From an uncultured Muribaculaceae bacterium (GTDB lineage Bacteria > Bacteroidota > Bacteroidia > Bacteroidales > Muribaculaceae), in the NCBI GenBank assembly GCA_905233845.1, contig CAJOFH010000027.1, positions 1 through 48,387 of the forward strand: DNA of 48,387 nt, in the 5' to 3' direction. Below the pieces are notes generated by a model, which made no database searches, was not told the origin of the DNA, and was given only the letters and a program-made list of their open reading frames with translations. The position numbers and the translations under genes were made by a program. This document shows, piece after piece, positions 31,869 to 39,749 of this stretch. Positions within the stretch are counted from its first letter, which is position 1. Each line of letters begins with the position of its first letter.

Positions 31869-33590
31869 TTAAAAGAAAACACCATTAGTGTATCCGAACC
31901 AGCGGAGGACAGTGTCGCCCCAGAAGAGAATCATCAACCAGCTGATGAACATCATGGTAATACCAAATTTGAAAGTGTCGCTTATACTGTACTGGTTGGT
32001 GGTGTAGAGTAGGGCGGCGGGCTTGCTGTTGAACGGCAGCACGTAGACGTGGCCTACAAGCAATGCCACAGGGAATGCTAAGCTCATAATGGGATAGCCG
32101 TTGCTTTGTGCCACGCCAATGGCGATGGGCACAAAGATAAGAGTTAGCATCGTCTTCGACTCGAAGATTAGCGAGAACAGCAAGATGCTTCCCGTGAGAA
32201 TCATATAGATGACCCAGAATGGCGTGCTTGCACCTATGCCAAGTGCACCGAAAAGGGCGTTAATCATAGTGCCTGGAAGGCCCGTAGCTTCAAGTCCAGC
32301 TCCGAGGGTATAGGCGCCAGCCGAGAAAAGCAGCAAGTGCCATGGGATGTCTACATCGTTCCATTTCACGATACCAACCTTAGGCAACAGAGCAACAACA
32401 GCACCCATAAAGGCTACTGCCGTCTGGCCTATGCCATGATAATCGCCAGTGGCCCACAAAACGAGCACCGTCACGAAGATGGCTACTGCCCTGTATTCCT
32501 GTCCGCTCATTTTGCCTAATTTGTGAAGCTCTTCTCGTAAGCGGTCCATACCACCTTCAATTTGTGGCTTGCGTTCTTCTTTCTTGAGTGGGAAAAAGAT
32601 TTTTGAGCCCACAAACCAGCCAATGAAGATTAGAATGATGTTCATTGGGAAAGCAGCCATAAACCAGTTTTGGTAGCTGATTGAGCCGATACCCAGCGCA
32701 CCACCGATGAGGGCGCCGGCAAGCAATGTGGCTCCTGAGCCAGTAAGGAAGGAGTTTGCTCCCAAGTTAATCTGAAATAGGTTCTGTAGCACCAAGTTGC
32801 GACCAAAGTTATTGCGATGTCCCTCGCTGGCCCCATAGATGGCAGCCACGACCATGAAAATGGGCAGCAATATCGCTGCCTTGGCAGTAGTGGCCGAGAT
32901 AAACGCCGAGAGCACAATGTTGATGACGATAAAGCTCAAAATGATGCCGTTAGTGCTTTTGCCAAACTTTATCACAAACCAAAGGGCGAATCGTTTCGCC
33001 ACTTGGGTCTTGACAAGCATACTTGCCAAGATAAACGATAGAATGTTGAGCCACATCACAGGGTGTCCAAGTTGGGCATATGCTTCCTTGTCGCTTGTCA
33101 CACCAGTTAGCACAATCATCATTATGACTATCAGTGACGTGAGGTAATTAGGAATTGCCTCTGTAATCCATAGTATTATGGCGGCAGCGAAAATTGCGAG
33201 CATCGCATAGTTGATGTGCAAGAAGTTGTTGTGAGTGTCGGCAGTGAGCTGTTGCTTCTCGTCATCAGAGAGTTCACGCTTGGTCTCTTTGCCACTCTTG
33301 TCGACTTCTACAGCGATTTTCTTCTCGCCCTTCTTGTACATTTCATCATAGCGTTTCATGGCTCCCTCTGCAAGCTCGGTAGTTTCCTTGTTGGTGTCAA
33401 TCTTGTTGATAAAAGGAATATCGGCAAAGAAGTAGATGACCACAAAGACGAGGATTGCCAATGGCCCGCCTATGCGCTGTAATATCTTTTCGAAACCCGA
33501 CTTCTGCATCTTGGGCAGCTTCTCGAGCTTGTAGTTGTTCATGTCAAGAGGATCGTAAGTCGTCTCTTGTTTGGTGATTGCTTCCGCCAT
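31869..33590 (-). CDS. SLC13/DASS-type anion symporter
   Basis: This 573-residue inner-membrane protein has about 12 TM segments of the divalent-anion:Na symporter family: WITEAIPNYLTSLIVIMMIVL (the typical ITEAIP after the first helices), HPVMWLNILSFILASML, ISATTAKAAILLPIFMV, GSGATLLAGALIGGALG and a C-terminal SKTMLTLIFVPIAIGVAQSN. The second substrate loop reads LPFNSKPAALLYTTNQYSI in place of the usual PxxTPPN, so substrate is uncertain (sulfate or dicarboxylate). An extra soluble segment of about 50 residues (YDEMYKKGEKKIAVEVDKSG) lies after TM1. The ATG at 33590 (MAEAITKQ) is preferred over the longer frame to 33647, which runs through a terminator. Confidence 0.85.
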   Translation of the reverse strand: MAEAITKQETTYDPLDMNNYKLEKLPKMQKSGFEKILQRIGGPLAILVFVVIYFFADIPFINKIDTNKETTELAEGAMKRYDEMYKKGEKKIAVEVDKSGKETKRELSDDEKQQLTADTHNNFLHINYAMLAIFAAAIILWITEAIPNYLTSLIVIMMIVLTGVTSDKEAYAQLGHPVMWLNILSFILASMLVKTQVAKRFALWFVIKFGKSTNGIILSFIVINIVLSAFISATTAKAAILLPIFMVVAAIYGASEGHRNNFGRNLVLQNLFQINLGANSFLTGSGATLLAGALIGGALGIGSISYQNWFMAAFPMNIILIFIGWFVGSKIFFPLKKEERKPQIEGGMDRLREELHKLGKMSGQEYRAVAIFVTVLVLWATGDYHGIGQTAVAFMGAVVALLPKVGIVKWNDVDIPWHLLLFSAGAYTLGAGLEATGLPGTMINALFGALGIGASTPFWVIYMILTGSILLFSLIFESKTMLTLIFVPIAIGVAQSNGYPIMSLAFPVALLVGHVYVLPFNSKPAALLYTTNQYSISDTFKFGITMMFISWLMILFWGDTVLRWFGYTNGVFF

Positions 33591-33607
33591 ATATTTTTTA
33601 AGGTTTT

Positions 33608-33649
33608 TGAAAAAAGTGCCCTCAAAAGAAACGTCCCTTGAGGACACTT
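33608..33649 (-). terminator. Terminator after the CYTH gene
   Basis: AAGTGCCCTCAA (33614-33625) and TTGAGGACACTT (33638-33649) pair with one mismatch. The minus strand ends in CACTTTTTTC. Confidence 0.8.
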
Positions 33650-33673
33650 GAATGCAAGTCTATTGTTTTCGGA

Positions 33674-34144
33674 TTATTTCCAATTCTTATAGGGGTTCTT
33701 CATGAGCATGGAGTTGTAGTACTTGGGGTCGCCAGTGACTTCCTCTCCAAGCCATGCTGGACGGTCAAACTCGGCATCCTCACTTGGCAGCTCCACCTCG
33801 GCAACAGTAAGGCCCTCGTTGTCGCCGTAGAACTCGTCGACCTCAAAGGTGCGCTCGCCGGCTTTCACCAGATAGCGTGTCTTGTCGATAACGCCTGGCT
33901 CGCATATTTTGAGCAACTCCATTACCTCCTCGGCAGGAATCTCTTTCTCCCACTCGAAGCGGCTGGCTCCACTCTCATTTCCAATGCCCTTGACGGTGAT
34001 AAAGCCATTCTCGCCCTTGACGCGAACTCTTACAGTGCGCTCAGGCACCGAACTAAGGTAGCCCTGAGTGATGCGTGTGGCCTTGAAAGCCTCGTCTTTG
34101 AATTCTCCCTTAACAAGGAATTTTCTTTCTATCTCTTGTGCCAT
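33674..34144 (-). CDS. CYTH-domain triphosphatase-like protein
   Basis: This 156-residue soluble protein is a complete single CYTH domain: the metal-binding ExExK motif in AQEIERKFLV, ITQGYLSSVPERTVRVRVKG, FITVKGIG, RFEWEKEIPAEEVMELL, the IDKTRYLV strand, FEVDEFYGDNEGLTVAEVELP and a C-terminal GDPKYYNSMLMKNP. Stand-alone bacterial CYTH proteins of this size are mostly inorganic tripolyphosphatases, occasionally adenylate cyclases. It follows a divergent CYTH-like gene after six bases. Confidence 0.93.
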   Translation of the reverse strand: MAQEIERKFLVKGEFKDEAFKATRITQGYLSSVPERTVRVRVKGENGFITVKGIGNESGASRFEWEKEIPAEEVMELLKICEPGVIDKTRYLVKAGERTFEVDEFYGDNEGLTVAEVELPSEDAEFDRPAWLGEEVTGDPKYYNSMLMKNPYKNWK

Positions 34145-34150
34145 AATAGT

Positions 34151-34795
34151 TTAGTTTGCTAAAGGTTTGTTAATCATACCAATCACACGCTTGATGGCCT
34201 GGAGGTAGTTGATGTTCTCAACGCCCTCGAGACCTAGATCGGCGATAGTCTTCTTTATGTCCTCAATCTCGGTGCTTTCGCTGTTGATGGTGCGAACCAT
34301 AGCGCCATTGATGTAAACCTCGCCAGTCTCGCAGATGGTGTCGTTCACCATGTAGCCATAGCGTGCCTTCTCAACCTTAACGGCTTGCAGGTCGGGGTGC
34401 TCATCAATCATCTGGAGGAACTCCTCAAGGGTGTATTCGTCCTTGGTGAGTTCAGGCATTCCCTCAACTTTGAAAGCCGGGAGCACCTCATTCTTGAGAA
34501 CCTGTGCGCTGATGGGAAACTCGCCCTTCATCAACGGGTTCCACTGCTCAAGGCCATCGACGGCTTGAACGAAGGTCTTGATATCCATCTTGCCGTCGCG
34601 TATCTTGGTGTTGTTCACGTCGTTGGTACGGCTCACGATGTAGGTCTCGGTGCTGTGACGCTCCCACACTTTCTCTGGAACTGGAACGCTCAAGCGAGCC
34701 ATACGCTTGCCAGCCTCGCAGAAGCAACGACCGAAGCTGCGGAACTCAAAACGTGGTTTAGAAATCTCACCAATCTTTAATTCTTCTTTTGCCAT
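34151..34795 (-). CDS. Divergent CYTH-like protein paired with the CYTH gene
   Basis: This 214-residue soluble protein has strand patterns that fit a CYTH/triphosphate-tunnel fold: FEFRSFGRCF in the first strand, ETYIVSRTNDVNNTKIRDGK with basic residues, an extended DGLEQWNPLMKGEFPI, KARYGYMVNDTICETGEVYI with an acidic strand, and TINSESTEIEDIKKTI before a final helix. The usual ExExK start is absent. The assignment is inference from motif order and from the adjacent true CYTH gene; it may be a heteromeric partner. If wrong, it is simply an unknown protein. Confidence 0.5.
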   Translation of the reverse strand: MAKEELKIGEISKPRFEFRSFGRCFCEAGKRMARLSVPVPEKVWERHSTETYIVSRTNDVNNTKIRDGKMDIKTFVQAVDGLEQWNPLMKGEFPISAQVLKNEVLPAFKVEGMPELTKDEYTLEEFLQMIDEHPDLQAVKVEKARYGYMVNDTICETGEVYINGAMVRTINSESTEIEDIKKTIADLGLEGVENINYLQAIKRVIGMINKPLAN

Positions 34796-34839
34796 AATAT
34801 ATATAGGATTTTATTGATTTTGGTTTACTTTGTGCTTGT

Positions 34840-34883
34840 TTTTAAAAGGCTTGGCAAGCAAGCGATTAGAACTTGCCAAGCCT
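34840..34883 (-). terminator. Terminator of the phosphate operon
   Basis: AGGCTTGGCAAG (34847-34858) and CTTGCCAAGCCT (34872-34883) form a perfect 12-bp stem. The minus strand continues TTTTAAAAACAAG. It closes the operon ending with the lamin-tail lipoprotein. Confidence 0.85.
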
Positions 34884-34905
34884 GAGAAGTTTTATAGATA
34901 GATGT

Positions 34906-35769
34906 TTACTGTACTAAGTCTTCGGCTTCTTCGCCATTGTCGGGGTTCTTGGCGCCAAATGTCTTATCGGCTATCATAAACTTGCCAGTACCATTAGGAC
35001 AGCGGCTATATGTCTTTTTGTTTTCGAAGGATAGTTTTACACCCCAGCCGTCACCCTTTTCACCACGTTGGAACTTGTTGACGAGCTCGCCTTTAGGATT
35101 AAAGAGCTCAATGGGTAAGGTCTTTTGAGCCGACAATCCCTTAATCATAGGATGTGGATTAGGTCCACTGCCTCCCACACCAGGCACTTCGCTAGCACCA
35201 ACAATCAAGAAGTAACTATGACCCATAATGACCTCGTCTTTCACACCAGTCCAAGTCACTGCTTCGTCCTTTTTGATTGTGACGCCCTCAAGTTTTATGG
35301 GATCGTCACCATTGTTATAAAGTTCTATATATTTCTCACCATCCTTTCCGGCTCCGAATAGCTCATTGAGTACGAGTTTTGTATAATCACTTGGTTTGTC
35401 TCCCACAGTATATTCACGTTCAGCAGTGGTAGTGTAACCAGCCTCATTGGTTATTATTACTACATAGCTCACTTTAGTGCCATCGGGTTGTGCAGGAATA
35501 GTGGCAGTAAAAGTCTTGCCATCGGAAGCTCCTGCCATTGTAACATCAGTAGTTTTGTCGCCAACTGTATATTTCAGAATTGCTTCCTTAACTGATTGCA
35601 AACCAGAGATGTTGGCTGTCACTATTACGTCATCAAACGAAGTTGGTGACTCGGGAGTAATCGATACGGCATCGATATTGTTAGGCCCCTCATAAACTTT
35701 ATCTTCAACGCATGCTGTCATCGCTAATGTTGCGATAATAAGTGCGAATGCTAATTTTATAGTTTTCAT
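34906..35769 (-). CDS. Lipoprotein with lamin-tail domain
   Basis: This 287-residue surface-type lipoprotein has a signal ending in the lipobox LAMTAC (Cys 20). An Ig-like domain covers about residues 32-125 (ISGLQSVKEAILKYTVGDKT, YVVIITNEAGYTTTAEREYT), and a lamin-tail domain covers about 130-275: KLVLNELFGAGKDGEKYIEL, YNNGDDPIKLEGVTIKKDE, HSYFLIVGAS, SFENKKTYSRCPNGTGKFMI. Lamin-tail domains often accompany secreted nucleases or phosphatases. It is the last gene of the operon, 33 bases after the phosphate-type porin, so a role in binding phosphorylated ligands is plausible. Confidence 0.82.
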   Translation of the reverse strand: MKTIKLAFALIIATLAMTACVEDKVYEGPNNIDAVSITPESPTSFDDVIVTANISGLQSVKEAILKYTVGDKTTDVTMAGASDGKTFTATIPAQPDGTKVSYVVIITNEAGYTTTAEREYTVGDKPSDYTKLVLNELFGAGKDGEKYIELYNNGDDPIKLEGVTIKKDEAVTWTGVKDEVIMGHSYFLIVGASEVPGVGGSGPNPHPMIKGLSAQKTLPIELFNPKGELVNKFQRGEKGDGWGVKLSFENKKTYSRCPNGTGKFMIADKTFGAKNPDNGEEAEDLVQ

Positions 35770-35802
35770 TGTCTTTGTTCATTAAAAGAGTTAAACATGT
35801 AA

Positions 35803-37170
35803 TTAGAAGTCAACCTCTAAGCGAAGACCCAGCATGTGATAGCTGATACCGCCCTTTCCCTTAGGTTCGGTAATCTTAGTGTAGTCGGCAGTAGGATTGC
35901 CTGCTGCATCGTGGCCAGTGTAGAGCTTGCCCTTGCCGTTGGCGTAGCGGTCATCGTTAGAATACTGATAGTTGAGAACAATTTTCACGCTGTTGTTAAC
36001 GTAGTAGTTCAGACCTACGGTGAAGTTTTCACCGGCGCCACCGTAAACGTCTTTGTTGTTGAGGTTAAGGTAGTCGTAACGTACTGCGAGCTCAAGATCG
36101 CCCCACTTGCGTCCACGTTGTGGCTGGGTGAACTCGGCCTCAGCAGTGTTGAAGCGTTGCTTGCCACCAAAGAGTAGACATGCTGCGTGAACATACCAAC
36201 CGTTGAACTTGTAGTTGTTGGCTTTAGCGTCTACATTGGTCTGAATCCATTCACTTTGTATTTTGGCAGGACCAAAATAGGCGGCACCCTCTAAACCATA
36301 GAGAACGTTGTGGTCAACATCGCGTATCACATCGGTGTCAAGATATTTCTTGCGGTTGATGCTAGTGGCATTACGAGTGCTGAAGCGCATTCCGCCCCAA
36401 TCTCCAGGAGCGTCGTCGGTCTTAGGAGTGCGGTAAGAAGCCTTACCACCCAGATAGAGACCCCAGCTGCGATCTTTAGCATAGGGCATGTAGCCAATCT
36501 TACCAGTAAATGAGTAGCCCTGGTTGCGGCCGTAGTCCTTGTTGTTGTCCTGGACATTGGTAAGTTCCTCCTCACCAGCAATAGTCTGGAAGAACACACC
36601 ACCAGTAGCGCGGAAATGGTTGCGCAGGTAAGAAACCTGGAGTCCGAGGTGACGAGAAGGAACGAGAGCCTTACATACCATTGGGCGCTCCATGAATGTC
36701 AGGTAACGCGACGAGGTAGTCTGCTCCATCGAGAAGTCTTCCTTGAAATTACCAGCCTTAATTGAGACGTTGGGGATGCCATCAAACTGTATGATAGCGT
36801 CTTTGAGCTCAAACTTACCGTCGGCCATGTCCATATCAACCTCACCATACCAATTGTGGGGCAGACGGGCCTTGATGGCGAAACGTGCACGGCGGATCGA
36901 GGCATTGTTGCCAATCTTTTGGTAATCCTCGTTGTTTTTTCCAAAGAACAAAGCACCATCAACTTGTACGCGGTTGTCAAACCACAGGCGATACTCCTTG
37001 TTCTTTGACTCAAACGTGAGGATGTTGTTGCGCTGTTCAGATATCAGCTCTTCACGGTCGACGCGAACGCCATACTGGTTGTAGGTGACGTTCTCGCCTT
37101 CTTCTTGTGCCCACACACTTCCCCAAGCGGAGAGTGCCAGCACGAAGGATAGGGTTAATAATTTTTTCAT
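35803..37170 (-). CDS. OprO/OprP-type phosphate-selective porin
   Basis: This 455-residue outer-membrane beta-barrel has a signal peptide (MKKLLTLSFVLALSAWGSVWA). It matches the OprO/P family: SIRRARFAIKARLPHNWYGE, VDMDMADGKFELKDAIIQFD, VSIKAGNFKEDFSMEQTTSS, YLTFMERPMV, a GDLELAVRYDYLNLN strand and ENFTVGLNYYVNNSVKIVLN before the final Phe (LRLEVDF). It sits 39 bases after the Pit-LuxR gene in an operon starting with a DUF47/PhoU-like gene, which supports phosphate or polyphosphate uptake across the outer membrane. Confidence 0.92.
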   Translation of the reverse strand: MKKLLTLSFVLALSAWGSVWAQEEGENVTYNQYGVRVDREELISEQRNNILTFESKNKEYRLWFDNRVQVDGALFFGKNNEDYQKIGNNASIRRARFAIKARLPHNWYGEVDMDMADGKFELKDAIIQFDGIPNVSIKAGNFKEDFSMEQTTSSRYLTFMERPMVCKALVPSRHLGLQVSYLRNHFRATGGVFFQTIAGEEELTNVQDNNKDYGRNQGYSFTGKIGYMPYAKDRSWGLYLGGKASYRTPKTDDAPGDWGGMRFSTRNATSINRKKYLDTDVIRDVDHNVLYGLEGAAYFGPAKIQSEWIQTNVDAKANNYKFNGWYVHAACLLFGGKQRFNTAEAEFTQPQRGRKWGDLELAVRYDYLNLNNKDVYGGAGENFTVGLNYYVNNSVKIVLNYQYSNDDRYANGKGKLYTGHDAAGNPTADYTKITEPKGKGGISYHMLGLRLEVDF

Positions 37171-37209
37171 TGTAAAAACATTTTAGTTAATAAAATAGAT
37201 AGTCTTGTA

Positions 37210-38787
37210 TTATATCATTTGTAGATATTCCACAATGTTGGTGCTGCGTTCGAGTTTGAGTTTGCGGCGAAAGCGGTAACGGCTCACTTCCACGCTCTTA
37301 GGCTCTACGTTCATCATGCTTGAGATGTCTTTGCTGGAGAAGCCCAAGCGAAGCATAATTGCCAGGCGCTTCTCCTTCTCCGACAAGTTGGGGCAACGCA
37401 TGAGCAGGCGGCTCACGAAATTCTTGTGGAGGTCTTCCACTTGCGTGTAGAATTGGTCCATCTCGCCAGTGAGCCGCATGTTCTCGTTGAGTTTTTGCGC
37501 AGTCTCGCGCAGTTTTTGTCGTAGCAATGGGATGTCATCCTCCGAGGCAAGCTCGTTTAGATTTTTGCTCAGCTCCTCGAGGTACTGACGTTGCTGCTTA
37601 ATATATAATGAAAGGTTTACTAACTCTTTATGCTTGATGTCGATTTCGTTGGTCATCACATTGAATTGTGATGTAACAGCCGCTACATCAAGACGATTGC
37701 GCTCGTCGCCTGCCTCGCTGTTGTGGGTCAGCTCGTCGTCGAGAGCCTTTTTTGTCAAATTGTGTTTTTGCGACTGCTTGGAATACATCATAATTAGCAG
37801 GCAGGAAATAAACACAAAAGCGGTGACTATCGCCATGAGAATAGGGTTTATCACTATCCTCATCATCACCATCGCCAGGAAGAATGCAATGATAGGTGTA
37901 GCAATGGTGATGCTCGTCAGGTTGATTAGGCTACGATGGCGCGAGCCTTTCAACATCTTGCTACATTCTCTTAGTTGGCTGGGCGACATTATTACTGGCG
38001 CCATGCCGAGAAGCAGAGTCCCAGCGATGTTTCCCAAGAGTAGCACTGTAATAAGCGAGTAGAGTGATGGCAATGCCCAACTCATGGGTTTTGCCATCGA
38101 ATTCTCGTTGCGCAGCACAACCGTCATGGGGATTACTGTCGCCATGCTTAAGAATGCCACAAACATCACTAGGAAAGGCAACAAGGTGACATCAATCTCG
38201 GTCAGAAACGACGAAAAGAAGGGAGAAGAGAAGAGTGCAAAATTCACAGCAAGTGTCAATCCACCCAGAATGATTCCAGCGAGTGCCAACCGCTTCATGT
38301 AAAGGTTCTTGAGCAGTAGATGTTTGTCGGTCTTGAAAATGATGCGGTCAAACAGGCGCTCATAAAGGAAAAAAAATAGCAGTCCCATCACAGGAGCCGC
38401 TATTAGCGACAGCAAAGCCGCTGTCATTGATGGGTGGAACGACCATTTTCCATGATAGGCGAGGGCTGCAATAGCGCCCCAAAATGCGGTCACTACCGAT
38501 GTGTACTGATCGGCACTTCGCACAATGGCGACAGCCATAATTATGGCACACATTATTATAAGTGCCTCGTGAATGTTTAAATTGTTTACCTTTGATGTGG
38601 CTGCCTCATCAAAAGCAAAAACTGCAAGCATACATAGGGCTGCAACAACTAAAAACTGCAAAAGCCCAATGACGCGTGTCGATATCAGGTCGCGGATGTG
38701 GATACCTAAGAAACTGACGCCAATTTCCCGGTATCCCAGCCACGCTCCTATCATCAGGAGAAACAATATCGACATTGTGAATTCCAT
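37210..38787 (-). CDS. Pit-transporter-like membrane domain fused to a LuxR-type HTH
   Basis: This 525-residue protein begins with about ten membrane helices (residues 1-350) resembling inorganic phosphate transporters of the Pit family, notably QYTSVVTAFWGAIAALAYHG and LIAAPVMGLLFFFLYERLF, which correspond to the Pit STTHxxxGA and SPxxG segments. The catalytic-type Pit signatures are degenerate. Residues 370-450 are a coiled coil (ELVNLSLYIKQQRQYLEELS), and residues 465-525 are a LuxR/GerE HTH (LSEKEKRLAIMLRLGFSSKD, VEPKSVEVSRYRFRRKLKL). It probably senses phosphate or a related anion and regulates transcription from the membrane. It sits between a DUF47 gene and a phosphate porin. Confidence 0.75.
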   Translation of the reverse strand: MEFTMSILFLLMIGAWLGYREIGVSFLGIHIRDLISTRVIGLLQFLVVAALCMLAVFAFDEAATSKVNNLNIHEALIIMCAIIMAVAIVRSADQYTSVVTAFWGAIAALAYHGKWSFHPSMTAALLSLIAAPVMGLLFFFLYERLFDRIIFKTDKHLLLKNLYMKRLALAGIILGGLTLAVNFALFSSPFFSSFLTEIDVTLLPFLVMFVAFLSMATVIPMTVVLRNENSMAKPMSWALPSLYSLITVLLLGNIAGTLLLGMAPVIMSPSQLRECSKMLKGSRHRSLINLTSITIATPIIAFFLAMVMMRIVINPILMAIVTAFVFISCLLIMMYSKQSQKHNLTKKALDDELTHNSEAGDERNRLDVAAVTSQFNVMTNEIDIKHKELVNLSLYIKQQRQYLEELSKNLNELASEDDIPLLRQKLRETAQKLNENMRLTGEMDQFYTQVEDLHKNFVSRLLMRCPNLSEKEKRLAIMLRLGFSSKDISSMMNVEPKSVEVSRYRFRRKLKLERSTNIVEYLQMI

Positions 38788-38811
38788 AGGATTAGATTTA
38801 TGACTAATAGA

Positions 38812-39459
38812 TTAGTTGTTCTGTTTGATGACCATTATGGTCAAATGATCGGCAACACGTACCGATTCTTCGGCAAGTTCTTCAACATGGAGGGTAAAGT
38901 AGCGCAGATGGAACTTTTGGCTGAGTTTGAAATTGTCCATATCATGGAACACGCGTCGCTTGATGGACTGCGCTAACTTAGTCACCTCTTTCTCAAAGAA
39001 ATAGATGCGGTGTGTTTTCTCTCCCACAAATCGTGGAGCTTTGAAGTAATCACGTGATGCTTGGATGGTGCCTTCTACTGCCAAACCTGTTATCTCCACG
39101 AGTTTGAGAAAGTCGACATTCAGTTCCGAAGGGAAGAACGGAATCTCTATCTCATATTGCCACAAGTTCTTGTGCAGCAGGTTAATAATCATGTCAAGGC
39201 GCTCCAGCAACTGCATAATCTCGACGCGCTGGTCGCTGACGAGAGAGTAGGAGTAAAGCTCGTTCTCTATTGTTCGACGCAGGTCGGTAGTAGTGTCGCG
39301 TAACCTTGTGATGTTCTCTAGGTTGTCGTCAAACTCCTTCTTATTTCCTTCAAGATAGTTTTTGATGCCGCTCTTGTAGGTGAGAACGCATTCGTCAAGT
39401 AGGTCGAGGAAACTGTCGAGATCGCTTATGGTTTTATTTGTCTTCTTTAGTCCAAACAT
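38812..39459 (-). CDS. DUF47/PhoU-like protein
   Basis: This 215-residue all-helical protein of the DUF47 (PhoU-like) family starts at MFGLKKTNKTISDLDSFLDL, with E/D-rich helices (KSGIKNYLEGNKKEFDDNLE, RRTIENELYSYSLVSDQRVE) ending in HVEELAEESVRVADHLTIMV. DUF47 proteins normally accompany Pit phosphate transporters and modulate them. Here the neighbour, 24 bases downstream, is the Pit-like LuxR fusion. The ATG at 39459 fits the family; the frame is open to 39489 from a non-ATG codon. It opens a four-gene operon behind a canonical promoter. Confidence 0.88.
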   Translation of the reverse strand: MFGLKKTNKTISDLDSFLDLLDECVLTYKSGIKNYLEGNKKEFDDNLENITRLRDTTTDLRRTIENELYSYSLVSDQRVEIMQLLERLDMIINLLHKNLWQYEIEIPFFPSELNVDFLKLVEITGLAVEGTIQASRDYFKAPRFVGEKTHRIYFFEKEVTKLAQSIKRRVFHDMDNFKLSQKFHLRYFTLHVEELAEESVRVADHLTIMVIKQNN

Positions 39460-39486
39460 AACAAGATTCGCTTTTGTTAGCAAATG

Positions 39487-39518
39487 CAAAAATACAATAC
39501 ATATATTGAAAAAGCAAA
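39487..39518 (-). promoter_or_regulatory. Consensus Bacteroidales promoter of the DUF47 operon
   Basis: The minus strand carries TTTG (39518-39515), a 20-nt spacer and TATTTTTG (39494-39487), an exact TTTG-N20-TAnnTTTG promoter, 27 nt before the DUF47 start codon. Confidence 0.8.
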
Positions 39519-39695
39519 TATGTTGTGTGTTTTATGTTGGCCTAAAGTGTTTTGATGTAGTGTTTCGTCAAAAAATAATACGCTGATAAACAATAATATA
39601 ATATTTTATTTGTAGTGTAAAATAAAAAACTAAAAAATTCAATGTAGTGTTTTAGTATCATTTTTGTAGTAATTTCTCCAATGCTTATGTTGTAG

Positions 39696-39730
39696 AAAAT
39701 GCCCTATAAGTTTATTCTTACAGGGCATTT
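39696..39730 (-). terminator. Terminator after the amylase gene
   Basis: AAATGCCCT and AGGGCATTT pair (39697-39705 with 39722-39730), extended inside by TAAG/CTTA. The minus strand ends in GGGCATTTTC. The rest of the 39460-39749 gap is A/T-rich and shows no gene. Confidence 0.75.
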
Positions 39731-39749
39731 GATGCGGGATGTGTGAGGG

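Noticed and set aside
31843-31870. ATGCAT-rich palindromic stretch after the SLC13 gene as a mobile repeat.
   Set aside because: Only one copy was noticed in the window; it may be a simple terminator-like or low-complexity sequence.
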